Source: Candidatus Defluviibacillus avedoerensis
GTDB taxonomy: Bacteria > Pseudomonadota > Gammaproteobacteria > Burkholderiales > Burkholderiaceae_C
Direction: 5' to 3'
DNA: 64,000 bases
Assembly: GCA_016703665.1 (NCBI GenBank)
Contig: JADJBS010000020.1
Span: 558,001 to 622,000, forward strand
A program made the position numbers and the translations under genes. The notes under the pieces are model-generated. The model worked only from the letters and a program-made list of their open reading frames with translations, was not told the origin of the DNA and did not search any database. Shown piece after piece: positions 34,221 through 42,421 of the stretch. The stretch's first letter is position 1. Every line of letters begins with the position of its first letter.

Positions 34221-35009
34221 ATGACAAACCCAAAATATCCTCAACCTGTTGCCGTCGTCACCGGGGCCGCGCGCGGCATCGGCCTGGGCATTGCGCACTG
34301 GTTTCTGGCCCATGGCTATGCGGTGGCACTGCTTGACCGTGATGCTGCAGAACTAGCGCTGGCAGCCGCCACCCTCGGGCAAGCCGAGCGTGTGCAGGCA
34401 CTGGTGTGCGATGTGTCAGACCCCAAGCAAGTGGCACAAGCAGCTCAACGCATTGAAGACCGTTTTGGCCGCGTAGATGCGCTGGTTAACAACGCGGGCG
34501 TGGCGATCTTCAAGACCATTGGACAAACCAGTTTTGCCGAATGGCGTGAAGTGCTTGCCACCAATTTGGACGGGCCCTTCATTTGCACGCAGGCTTTTGC
34601 GCCCATGATGCTGAAGGGCAGTGGTGGCAGCGTGGTGAACATTGCTTCTATTTCAGGGCTGCGCGCCAGCACCTTGCGTGTGGCCTATGGCACGAGTAAG
34701 GCCGCTCTGATTCACCTGACACGCCAGCAGGCCGTGGAGCTGGGCACCCAAGGCATCCGGGTGAATGCCATTGCGCCTGGCCCGGTCGATACCGACATGG
34801 CCAAACTGGTGCATACCCCGGCCATACGGGCTGATTACCATGACGTGATTCCGTTAAACCGCTATGGCACGGTGGAGGAAATCTCAGCGGCCGTGGGCTT
34901 TTTGTGCAGCCCTGCTGCCAGTTATGTCAATGGTCAAGTATTGGCCGTGGACGGCGGTTTTGACGCAGCAGGCGTTGGCTTGCCCACTTTGCGCAAAGAG
35001 GCTTGTTAG
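34221..35009 (+). CDS. SDR family oxidoreductase
   Basis: About 262 residues. TGAARGIG (about 14-21), NNAGVA, IASISGLRAS with the catalytic Ser, YGTSK (Tyr, Lys) and ASYVNGQVLAVDGGF mark a classical short-chain dehydrogenase of the 3-oxoacyl-ACP-reductase or sugar-alcohol type. ATG 34221 is chosen; upstream in-frame sequence lies inside the divergent MATE gene. Substrate not predictable. Confidence 0.88.
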   Translation: MTNPKYPQPVAVVTGAARGIGLGIAHWFLAHGYAVALLDRDAAELALAAATLGQAERVQALVCDVSDPKQVAQAAQRIEDRFGRVDALVNNAGVAIFKTIGQTSFAEWREVLATNLDGPFICTQAFAPMMLKGSGGSVVNIASISGLRASTLRVAYGTSKAALIHLTRQQAVELGTQGIRVNAIAPGPVDTDMAKLVHTPAIRADYHDVIPLNRYGTVEEISAAVGFLCSPAASYVNGQVLAVDGGFDAAGVGLPTLRKEAC

Positions 35010-35016
35010 ACGAGGG

Positions 35017-37062
35017 TCAAAACGCGCTGTTGAACTGGCTGTAGTAGCGCCTACCCAATGCATCAAGTGCAATCATCCACAGCTGGAACCCACTCGACGC
35101 GGTAGCCGTGGCGGGCAAGGTCAACGTTGTTGCAAAAGGGTTGGCCAAGGGATAGTCGGCGATCTGAGCGGTACCAGCCGGGCTTGTGGTGATCAGGCGC
35201 AGGCTCAACATGCGCATATCGGGGTTGGCGTTGGCCCAGTTGGCCCAGTTGACCGCACCACCAGCCACCATCGCTGCGGTGCTGAGCGATGCGTCAGGTT
35301 TGGGAAACAGGCTGGTGGACAAGTCCAGCGCCAGATCAGACATCAAGTAAGGCGTGACAGTATCGGTGGCAGTGCCCATCAGGGTAACTGACGCCACGAA
35401 CTTGGCACCACGGGCAGCGTCCTGGCTACCGAGCCAGCCTGGCGCTGGTTTTTGAAGCTGGGTGTCTTTGAGCTCGCCCGTTGCCACCGGACTCAGGGAG
35501 GCATTGGGCGTGATGCACAGTTCTGCCATGCCACAGTATTTGTAAAGCACACTGTAGCCACTAGGCACTTGAATGACGGCACTTTGCACCGCCTGTGCAG
35601 ATGCGCCAGCGTAGTCCACTGCCCGCGTCAGTACCTGGATGCCATTGGCTGGTGCCAGCGTGCCCACTTGGGCAACACCGTCCAGATTAAAGCTCGCCTG
35701 AGCCACTGAGTGGACCTTGACCAAGGCTGAACGGGCATTGCCCACAAAGACCCAACTCGGTGTCACTGACGCGTTATAGCCCACGGTATCCGCCAGCACG
35801 TCCACCACATTGCCCGATCTGTCTGAGACCAACGTGGAAACGCTCACTTTGGTGCAACCCGTCGTGGGTACAGGTAACTCCACACAACCCATTACCTGCC
35901 AACGCCCCAACTGGTTGTTGCGTGTGGCATAGCCCGCCAGTATGTCAGCAAGTGCCACCCGGCTTCGACCATCCTGAAACGTGTGTGAGGTCAAGACAGG
36001 CGACGCCAGGAATGTGGCCGCGTTCGCCCCTTGAGCAACCATCTTGTTCACGGCGGTGCTCAAGTCATCAAGTGTGGCCAGATTCGGCAAACCGGTCTTG
36101 TTAGGACTGGTGGTGACTTTGAGGGTGGAGCTGATGGCTTTGGTTACCACACCACTGGCCCCCTTGGCCAGTTCAGTTCTGGCAGTGGCCAAGTCGATCT
36201 TGACCTCGACCACACCCGGTGTCAGCAGTTTGTTGCCAAGTTGAAGCTGGTCGCGGCCAATACTGTCCTTGACAATCTGGATACGCAAGCCCTCCAGCGC
36301 TGCATCCAGACCCAACTTGTTGGCAAGGAAGGTCTCGTCCCGGAAAAAGTCAAGGTTCTTGGTATCGGAAATCTTGGCATCGGTCAAGTTGGCTGCTATT
36401 ACCGTCTTGATCTGGTTGGAAGCACTTGTCACTGCCGTGGTGCTGCCCATCAAGGCCATGCTTGGCCAGACAGTGGCCGCATTGGCAAACACGCTGCGCG
36501 GCGAAGCGCCCAACACCTGGGCTACCACGGCCTCGGTTGCGGGGGTTACGTTCACAATTTGCGGCAGCGTCGTGGTGTTCAGTGTGGAATGAATCACCAC
36601 GGGCGTGCCCGTTCCATCCACGCCAGCCACCTGCACCAACAAAGGGAGCGACGGGGTGGGGGTGGACAGTTGAAAGCGGAAGGAACCGTCGGCCGTGCTG
36701 GTGCGATAGCGGTCAACCAGGTTGCCCGCCCCGTCAATCATGTTGACCCGAATGCCGTTGGCGTCCACGATACGCACCATCGCCCCCAGCAAAGGAGCCC
36801 CTGCGGCGGCCACCCCAGACAGGGAGGGAATCACCACCGGTGGGACCGTGCTGGTCGTCGTAGCAGGGGTGCTGGCCGTCGAGGTGCCTGAACCGGTGCT
36901 GGTGGTTGGCGTGGTAACCGTCGTCGTCGTGGACGAACTCGTGGTGGTGGGTGTAGCTGAGCTTGTTGAAGTGGCCGCAGTACTGCTGCCGCCTCCACCG
37001 CAGCCGCCAGCCAGTGCGGACATCAACAGCAATCCCACCCATGAAACGCAAGTATTTTTCAT
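35017..37062 (-). CDS. Large secreted lipoprotein with Thr/Ser-rich linker, unknown function
   Basis: The 681-residue protein has a lipoprotein signal (LLLMSALAGGC, lipidated Cys21 followed by GGGGSS) and a very Thr/Ser-rich tether (about 25-75). An Ig/carboxypeptidase-regulatory-like beta domain follows (LSGVAAAGAPLLGAMVRIVDANG...DGSFRFQL), then a long region with no family I recognise. GAPLxGAxVxxxDA is typical of surface proteins built of such beta modules. Probably displayed on the outer membrane; role unknown. It faces the ureD-like gene head to head. Confidence 0.75.
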   Translation of the reverse strand: MKNTCVSWVGLLLMSALAGGCGGGGSSTAATSTSSATPTTTSSSTTTTVTTPTTSTGSGTSTASTPATTTSTVPPVVIPSLSGVAAAGAPLLGAMVRIVDANGIRVNMIDGAGNLVDRYRTSTADGSFRFQLSTPTPSLPLLVQVAGVDGTGTPVVIHSTLNTTTLPQIVNVTPATEAVVAQVLGASPRSVFANAATVWPSMALMGSTTAVTSASNQIKTVIAANLTDAKISDTKNLDFFRDETFLANKLGLDAALEGLRIQIVKDSIGRDQLQLGNKLLTPGVVEVKIDLATARTELAKGASGVVTKAISSTLKVTTSPNKTGLPNLATLDDLSTAVNKMVAQGANAATFLASPVLTSHTFQDGRSRVALADILAGYATRNNQLGRWQVMGCVELPVPTTGCTKVSVSTLVSDRSGNVVDVLADTVGYNASVTPSWVFVGNARSALVKVHSVAQASFNLDGVAQVGTLAPANGIQVLTRAVDYAGASAQAVQSAVIQVPSGYSVLYKYCGMAELCITPNASLSPVATGELKDTQLQKPAPGWLGSQDAARGAKFVASVTLMGTATDTVTPYLMSDLALDLSTSLFPKPDASLSTAAMVAGGAVNWANWANANPDMRMLSLRLITTSPAGTAQIADYPLANPFATTLTLPATATASSGFQLWMIALDALGRRYYSQFNSAF

Positions 37063-37164
37063 TGAAACAGTATCCAGCGAGAAACTGAATGGTGGTCACA
37101 GGAAAAGGTACCAAAACCCAGCCCAGTTTCCCCCCTATCATTGCGGCCTGTTTTGCCTGTTTTT

Positions 37165-37995
37165 ATGCCCTGGAACGCCAAGCTCAAACTGGACTATGCC
37201 TACGAAGGCCAGCGCTCTGTTGCCCGTTTTTTGCACAGTGGTCCGCTCCGTATCTTGCAGAGCCTTTACCCAGAAGGTGATGCCGTTTGCCACAACGTGC
37301 TGGTTCATCCACCAGGCGGCTTGGTAGGAGGTGACCAACTCGATATGACGGTCTGTGTAGGGCGACATGCGCATGGCTTGGTCACCACGCCAGGTGCTGC
37401 GCGGTTTTACCGCTCGGAAGGTGCGCATGCGTGCCAAAACCTGAGGGTAAAAATAGATGAAGGCGCCAGGCTGGAATGGCTGCCCCTGGAGACGCTGGCT
37501 TACTCAGGATGTCTGGCGACCAATCAGGCCGTGTTTGAACTGGCACCTGGCGCCGAGTTGATCACATGGGACGTGACGGCACTGGGGCTGCCTGCTGCGG
37601 GACAAGCTTTTGAGCGGGGATGCTTTTCGCAGCATCTGGAGATTGCTGGCGTTTGGCTGGAAAAAGGCTGTATTGACGCAGAGGATGACCGACTCATGAA
37701 CGGCCCCCTGGGGCTGGCGGGCATGCGCTGCCTTTCTACGCTGGTCTTTGCAAGTGGCAGCCCAATCGCCAGACCCAGGCGCGACAAAGCGCTGGAGCTT
37801 GTGCGCACGCTGATCGATACCAGTCATTTGAAAGGCTCTGCGGGCGCGACATCACCACACCCGCAGGTCCTGGTTGTGCGGGTGCTCAGCCCCTTGGTGG
37901 AGCCCGCCATGGACCTTTTAAAGCAACTCTGGGCAACTTGGCGCACCGAACTATGGGGCATGACGCCACAACGGCCACGCAGCTGGAGCAGTTAG
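37165..37995 (+). CDS. ureD: Urease accessory protein UreD, orphan
   Basis: 276 residues from ATG 37165 (MPWNAKLKLDYAYEG), the usual UreD start and length. UreD motifs present are SGPLRILQSLYPEGDAVCHNVLVHPPGGLVGGDQLD, TPGAARFYRS, LEWLPLETLAYSG and RTELWGMTPQRPRSWS at the end. UreD scaffolds UreF-UreG for nickel insertion into urease. No urease structural or other accessory gene follows: the next gene, 25 bp on, is on the other strand and unrelated. Either the cluster is elsewhere or it was broken here. Confidence 0.88.
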   Translation: MPWNAKLKLDYAYEGQRSVARFLHSGPLRILQSLYPEGDAVCHNVLVHPPGGLVGGDQLDMTVCVGRHAHGLVTTPGAARFYRSEGAHACQNLRVKIDEGARLEWLPLETLAYSGCLATNQAVFELAPGAELITWDVTALGLPAAGQAFERGCFSQHLEIAGVWLEKGCIDAEDDRLMNGPLGLAGMRCLSTLVFASGSPIARPRRDKALELVRTLIDTSHLKGSAGATSPHPQVLVVRVLSPLVEPAMDLLKQLWATWRTELWGMTPQRPRSWSS

Positions 37996-38019
37996 CGTTC
38001 GCGGTGTAAGTGGCGCGGC

Positions 38020-38319
38020 TCAGGCGTGGAGATTGACCAGCGTACCCATCACCTGGTTATTTGAGCGGAAAACCGCCAGATTGGCCAAAAATGCATTTTT
38101 AGCCTGCAATTGCTGCACCACATCCTGCACCAAGGCCTGTTGCTCGCCAGTGCTTCGCACAGTGGCGGTGCTAACACCGCCCATGGGGTCGGCTTGCTGA
38201 ACCACCTCCTGGCGCTGATACCCGGTGCTCGCGCTGTTAGCGATGTTGTTGGCAGACGCAGACAACTGGGTCTGCGCCGCATTCATGCCTGAGAGAGAAA
38301 TAGAAGAAAGTGAATTCAT
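38020..38319 (-). CDS. Flagellar basal-body rod/hook-type protein, small
   Basis: The 99-residue protein has an N-terminal rod-protein helix with SLSGMNAAQTQLSASANNIANSASTGYQRQ; ANNIANxxTxGY is the flagellar rod/hook signature. It ends with a helix NAFLANLAVFRSNNQVMGTLVNLHA resembling the C-terminal helix of FlgB/FlgC/FlgG. The middle domain is missing, so it is about the size of a minimal rod protein. No other flagellar gene is in the window. Confidence 0.75.
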   Translation of the reverse strand: MNSLSSISLSGMNAAQTQLSASANNIANSASTGYQRQEVVQQADPMGGVSTATVRSTGEQQALVQDVVQQLQAKNAFLANLAVFRSNNQVMGTLVNLHA

Positions 38320-38368
38320 GGCGAGTACCTGCGCACAACTTTACACCTTCTTGCGCAATTCGTCACGC

Positions 38369-39604
38369 TCAGGCATGTTCCTGACTTGGCGTATCCAGCA
38401 TTTGTAGGCTATCTGCTTTGAACATGGCACGGATGCCACGCACGGCCTGGCGGATTCGAGCCTCGTTCTCGATCAGCGCAAAGCGCACATGCTCATCCCC
38501 ATGGTCGCCAAATCCAATGCCTGGAGAAACCGACACTTTGGCTTTATCAAGTAACAATTTGGAAAACTCCAAAGAGCCCATCGCACGGTACGCCTCGGGG
38601 ACGCGTGCCCAGATGTACATGCTGGCCTTGGGCAAATCAACTGTCCAACCGGCCTCCATCAGCCCTTTGTAGAGCACATCGCGCCTGCGCTGGTAGGTGG
38701 CTGCGATTTCTGTCACGCAACTTTGATCCCCTTCCAGCGCAGCGATGGCCGCCACCTGCAGGGGGGTGAAGGTGCCGTAATCGTGATAGCTCTTGATGCG
38801 CGCCAGGGCAGCCACCAAATCGGGATTACCCACCATGAAGCCGATGCGCCAGCCCGCCATGTTGTAGCTTTTGGACAGGGTGAAAAACTCCACCGCGACG
38901 TCTTTGGCTCCCGGCACCTGCATGATGCTGGGTGCCCTCCAGCCATCAAACACGATGTCCGCGTAGGCCAGGTCATGCACGACGAAGATGTCGTGTTTTT
39001 TGGCCAGAGCAATCACACGCTCAAAAAAAGGCAACTCTACGCACTGGGCGGTCGGGTTGCTCGGAAAGCCCAACACCATCATCTTTGGCTTGGGGTAGCT
39101 ACCACGAATGGTTTTCTCCAGCTCGGCAAAAAAATCCACGCCGTCCGTCAGCGGGATAGAGCGTATGTCGGCACCCGCTATCACTGCACCATAGATGTGG
39201 ATCGGATAGCTCGGGTCTGGCACCAGCACGGTGTCGCCTCGGTCCAACGTGGCCAGCATCAGATGCGCGAGGCCTTCTTTGGAGCCAATGGTGACGATCG
39301 CTTCGGTATCCGGGTTAATGTCAACGGCGTAGCGGTCTTTGTACCAATGCGAGATGGCTCGGCGCAAGCGCGGAATACCTTTGCTGGCGCTGTAGCCATG
39401 GGTGTCTGGTCGCTGCGCGACTTCGGTCAGCTTGGCCACAATGTGCGCAGGCGTTGCACCATCTGGGTTGCCCATGCTCATGTCGATGATGTCTTCGCCA
39501 CGTCGCCGAGCCGCCAGCTTGCGTTCGGCCGTGATGTTGAAAACATAGGGGGGAAGGCGGTCAATGCGCGCAAAACGGCGCTTGCCTGCAGAACTTGCAG
39601 TCAT
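38369..39604 (-). CDS. alaC: Alanine transaminase AlaC (class I/II aminotransferase)
   Basis: The 411-residue PLP enzyme starts RFARIDRLPPYVFNITAERKLAARRRGEDIIDMSMGNPDG. It has YSASKGIPRLRRAI, PDPSYPIH, NPTAQCVELPFFE and the Schiff-base lysine K245 in SKSYNMAGWRIGF. This SKSYNMAGWR form is characteristic of the AlaC/AlaA-like pyruvate-glutamate transaminases that make L-alanine. It stands alone between a flagellar gene and a divergent HAD gene. Confidence 0.9.
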   Translation of the reverse strand: MTASSAGKRRFARIDRLPPYVFNITAERKLAARRRGEDIIDMSMGNPDGATPAHIVAKLTEVAQRPDTHGYSASKGIPRLRRAISHWYKDRYAVDINPDTEAIVTIGSKEGLAHLMLATLDRGDTVLVPDPSYPIHIYGAVIAGADIRSIPLTDGVDFFAELEKTIRGSYPKPKMMVLGFPSNPTAQCVELPFFERVIALAKKHDIFVVHDLAYADIVFDGWRAPSIMQVPGAKDVAVEFFTLSKSYNMAGWRIGFMVGNPDLVAALARIKSYHDYGTFTPLQVAAIAALEGDQSCVTEIAATYQRRRDVLYKGLMEAGWTVDLPKASMYIWARVPEAYRAMGSLEFSKLLLDKAKVSVSPGIGFGDHGDEHVRFALIENEARIRQAVRGIRAMFKADSLQMLDTPSQEHA

Positions 39605-39683
39605 GTGGAACTTTCACGTAAGCGCCCGGAACCGTCCGAGCGACGTGCTTCACAATGGGGTGAAGCCGCGTGAATAATAGCGC

Positions 39684-40409
39684 ATGAAAAACTCAATCAT
39701 TGCAAGCGAAGTTGCCGACACGGTACAGGTGTTGGCTTTTGACATCTTCGGCACCGTGGTGGATTGGCACGGCAGCATCCAGGCCGAAGTGGAGTTGCTC
39801 TACCCCGGCGTAGACGGCGACGCGTTCGCCAATGCTTGGCGCATCGGGTACCGACCTGCCATGGCGCGTGTGGCCAGTGGCGAACTTGGCTGGACCTTGA
39901 TTGATGACCTGCACCGCATGATCCTTGACCAAATCCTGCCGGACTTTGGGCTGAACCATTTGGATGAGCCTCAACGTCAGCATTTGAACGGCGTCTGGCA
40001 CCGCTTGAATCCCTGGCAGGATTCGGTGGCGGGGCTGACGCGGCTCAAACGCAAGTTCACCATCACCACACTGTCCAACGGCAATATCGGCTTGCTGACC
40101 AACATGGCCAAACGCGCTGGCCTGCCCTGGGACTGTGTGTTATCGGCTGAGATATTTAAAGCTTACAAGCCTGACCCCGCGACCTACCTGGGCGTATCAA
40201 AGGTTTTCAACCTGAACCCAGTTCAAACCATGCTGGTAGCGGCCCACCACGATGACTTGGAAGGTGCACGTTCGTGCGGATTGCGCACGGCATACATCGA
40301 ACGCTCCCTGGAATTCGGGGCGAAGCACGTCAAAAACGTGTCGCCCCACCCTGGCAATGACCTGCATTGCACCAGCCTGACTGACCTGGCAGATCAGCTA
40401 GGCCTGTGA
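39684..40409 (+). CDS. Haloacid dehalogenase type II (HAD superfamily)
   Basis: The 241-residue HAD protein shows motif I LAFDIFGTVVDWHGS with the nucleophile Asp, motif II TLSNGN, motif III K in FKAYKPDPATYL, and motif IV VAAHHDDLEGAR. The DxFGTVVDW form is typical of L-2-haloacid dehalogenases, which hydrolyse 2-haloacids to hydroxy acids. Many family members act on other substrates, so the activity is a family prediction. Confidence 0.87.
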   Translation: MKNSIIASEVADTVQVLAFDIFGTVVDWHGSIQAEVELLYPGVDGDAFANAWRIGYRPAMARVASGELGWTLIDDLHRMILDQILPDFGLNHLDEPQRQHLNGVWHRLNPWQDSVAGLTRLKRKFTITTLSNGNIGLLTNMAKRAGLPWDCVLSAEIFKAYKPDPATYLGVSKVFNLNPVQTMLVAAHHDDLEGARSCGLRTAYIERSLEFGAKHVKNVSPHPGNDLHCTSLTDLADQLGL

Positions 40410-40429
40410 ACGGCGTCTGAGCCCGCTCT

Positions 40430-41155
40430 TTAGCCAAACTTGGCAAACAGCTTGCTGTAGGGTTGCTTGATTTTGGCAATGGCAGCTTTGGCTGCAGCAA
40501 TGTCTTGAGCAAAGAGTGCCGTGGTTAACGCGCTGACCGACTGATTCACGGCTGCAGCCAAGGTCTTGAATTCTTCGTTGCCCTGCAGGTTGGCTGGCGC
40601 CTCCGATACCAGACGCAGGGCGAGATACTGGAGTGCGCCGGCTTTGGCCGTCAGTTGCTGCATTCCTTGGGGTTGGTCGAGCAATTTGGCCCCGTCGATC
40701 ACCACGTGCTCCATTTCGGAGTGGTACGCATTCATGTGATCGCTGAACACCACAATTTGGTTGCGCGCGCGCAGCGCTGCCAGCGCGTCACGGGCGTCCT
40801 CCAGGGTGTTGTGAGCATCGGTCAGTTTGCCCGCCTTGACTTCGTCGTTGGCCTTGGCATAAATCCTGGCAACTTCTGTCAGTGTCGTCCCAAAGCTTTT
40901 GTCGCGGTCATAAGGCGGTGGTACTTGCGTGGCAAACTGAGCCTGCACTTTGGCCCACGCCGCCATGGTTTGCTGCATCGCCGCAAGTGCGTCTGGCTGC
41001 GAGGTTCCGTTGGTCTTGAACAATGCGGAGCGATAGGGCGCGTAGGCCTCCTGAAGCTGGTCAGTCACGGCATCTGACGCCATTGCGGGCATTGCATAAG
41101 CAATGACAAGCGCTACGCCAAGGTGTGACAATTTGGGGAATGCAAAACGGTTCAT
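40430..41155 (-). CDS. Periplasmic helical-bundle protein, cytochrome c556-like but heme-less
   Basis: The 241-residue protein has a signal peptide (cleavage near AMPAMA) and a mature part that is almost wholly amphipathic helix. Segments are QLQEAYAPYRSALFKTN, AAMQQTMAAWAKVQAQF, LTDAHNTLEDARDALAALRARN and AAKAAIAKIKQPYSKLFAKFG. The last resembles cytochrome c'/c556 four-helix bundles, but there is no CxxCH heme site. A conserved-looking FSDHMNAYHSEMEHVV could bind metal (His-rich). Function unknown; I do not recognise a named family. Confidence 0.65.
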   Translation of the reverse strand: MNRFAFPKLSHLGVALVIAYAMPAMASDAVTDQLQEAYAPYRSALFKTNGTSQPDALAAMQQTMAAWAKVQAQFATQVPPPYDRDKSFGTTLTEVARIYAKANDEVKAGKLTDAHNTLEDARDALAALRARNQIVVFSDHMNAYHSEMEHVVIDGAKLLDQPQGMQQLTAKAGALQYLALRLVSEAPANLQGNEEFKTLAAAVNQSVSALTTALFAQDIAAAKAAIAKIKQPYSKLFAKFG

Positions 41156-41177
41156 GGAGCGCTCCTGGTTGGTAAAT

Positions 41178-41205
41178 CTTTATATCATTAATGATAAATA
41201 TAAAG
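41178..41205. promoter_or_regulatory. AT-rich palindrome in a divergent promoter region
   Basis: The 12-bp perfect palindrome ATCATTAATGAT (41184-41195) is extended by CTTTATAT on the left and ATATAAAG on the right with a one-base bulge. It sits 23 bp from the start of the helical periplasmic protein and 55 bp before the divergent SDR gene. A regulator with a symmetric AT-rich site is implied; a Fur-like match is only partial. Confidence 0.45.
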
Positions 41206-41260
41206 AAAACGTACCACTGCCTGTGTTTCGCCCCCGCAAAGAAATGTAAAACTCAAACAT

Positions 41261-42019
41261 ATGAAACATCTCTATATCCTCACCGGCGCCTCAAGAGGCA
41301 TGGGTTTCGCCATTGCCGAACAACTGCTGAAACCCGACCACACGTTGCTCTGCATTTCACGGCAGACAAACCCCGTCCTAGCGACACAAGCGGCCAGTGC
41401 GGCTTGTCAACTCGAGCAGTGGCAACTCGATCTGGCCGATGCCACCATCGCATCTTCTCGCCTTGCTTACTGGCTGCGAACCACTGGTGGCGAATGGGCA
41501 AGCGCCACCTTGATCAACAATGCAGCCGCACTGCCGCGCATTGCTCCGCTGACGGCCATGGCGCTTGGTGACCATGCGCAAATGGCGAAGGCGCTTCGAG
41601 TGGGATTGGAAGCCCCGCTGCTGCTGACAAGCAGTTTTTTGCACGCAAGCGTTGGCTGGTCCTGCCCTCGCAGGGTCCTGAACATTTCATCAGGCAACGG
41701 GCGGCGCCCCATGGCCTCTCAGGCCACCTACAGCGCAGTCAAGGCCGGAATGGATCACTTCACCCGGTGCTTGGCGTTAGAGGAAGCCGCTCAAGCCAAT
41801 GGAGCCAAGGTGTGTTCCCTGGCACCTGGCGTCATTGATACAGACATGCAAGTGCATCTGCGAGGCGCGTCGGCAGATGATTTCGCCGACCGCAATACGT
41901 TTGTGGGACTGAAGATGAATGGGCAACTGACGTCGCCCCATGACGCAGCTGCTCGGCTACTGGCCTATCTGGCTCGACCGGACTATGGCAGCAACCCGGT
42001 CGCCGACGTGCGGGATTGA
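41261..42019 (+). CDS. SDR family oxidoreductase (sepiapterin-reductase-like)
   Basis: The 252-residue protein has TGASRGMG (about 8-15), NNAAALPR, LNISSGNGRRP with the catalytic Ser, YSAVK (Tyr, Lys) and APGVIDTDMQ. The short start MKHLYILTGASRGMG and the PGVIDTDMQ segment resemble sepiapterin reductase/BenC-like SDRs. Alone in its unit. Substrate not predictable. Confidence 0.85.
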   Translation: MKHLYILTGASRGMGFAIAEQLLKPDHTLLCISRQTNPVLATQAASAACQLEQWQLDLADATIASSRLAYWLRTTGGEWASATLINNAAALPRIAPLTAMALGDHAQMAKALRVGLEAPLLLTSSFLHASVGWSCPRRVLNISSGNGRRPMASQATYSAVKAGMDHFTRCLALEEAAQANGAKVCSLAPGVIDTDMQVHLRGASADDFADRNTFVGLKMNGQLTSPHDAAARLLAYLARPDYGSNPVADVRD

Positions 42020-42022
42020 GGC

Positions 42023-42262
42023 TCAGGCCTTGTTGAGCATCTGAACAATTTCGTCTTTGTCACGGAGTCGTTTCTTTTTCAGTACTTCGAGGGCGTGGTC
42101 AGACATGGCTGCGCCGCCGGTCTCAACCAGTGCAATCTGATGGTTCAATTCATCGTATTCGTTGTACAGCTTGGCAAAATGATGATGCGTGGTTTTCAGC
42201 GAGTGAATTTTGTCTTTCAGTTCTGGAAATTCGTTGACGATGTCATGTTTCAGAAGTTGCAT
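42023..42262 (-). CDS. YdcH family protein (DUF465)
   Basis: The 79-residue helical-hairpin protein reads HDIVNEFPELKDKIHSLKTTHHHFAKLYNEYDELNHQIALVE followed by VLKKKRLRDKDEIVQML. The ExFPEL...H...F..L...Y..L...I and LKKxRLxLKDEI patterns define the YdcH family, small cytosolic proteins of uncertain role. It converges with the SDR gene, 3 bp apart. Confidence 0.9.
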   Translation of the reverse strand: MQLLKHDIVNEFPELKDKIHSLKTTHHHFAKLYNEYDELNHQIALVETGGAAMSDHALEVLKKKRLRDKDEIVQMLNKA

Positions 42263-42421
42263 TCATACCCTCCAGTATTCGGCGTTGAAAAGGCCAGTGT
42301 AGGCTGGGGCCGCTGCGAAAAAGCTGATCATAATCAACAAAAGCCCTTTGATGGCTTGTCAGGTCGGTGTTGCCATTGGGGCTGATACTGCGCGAGTTTT
42401 ATTCAAACCAGGAGATATTCC

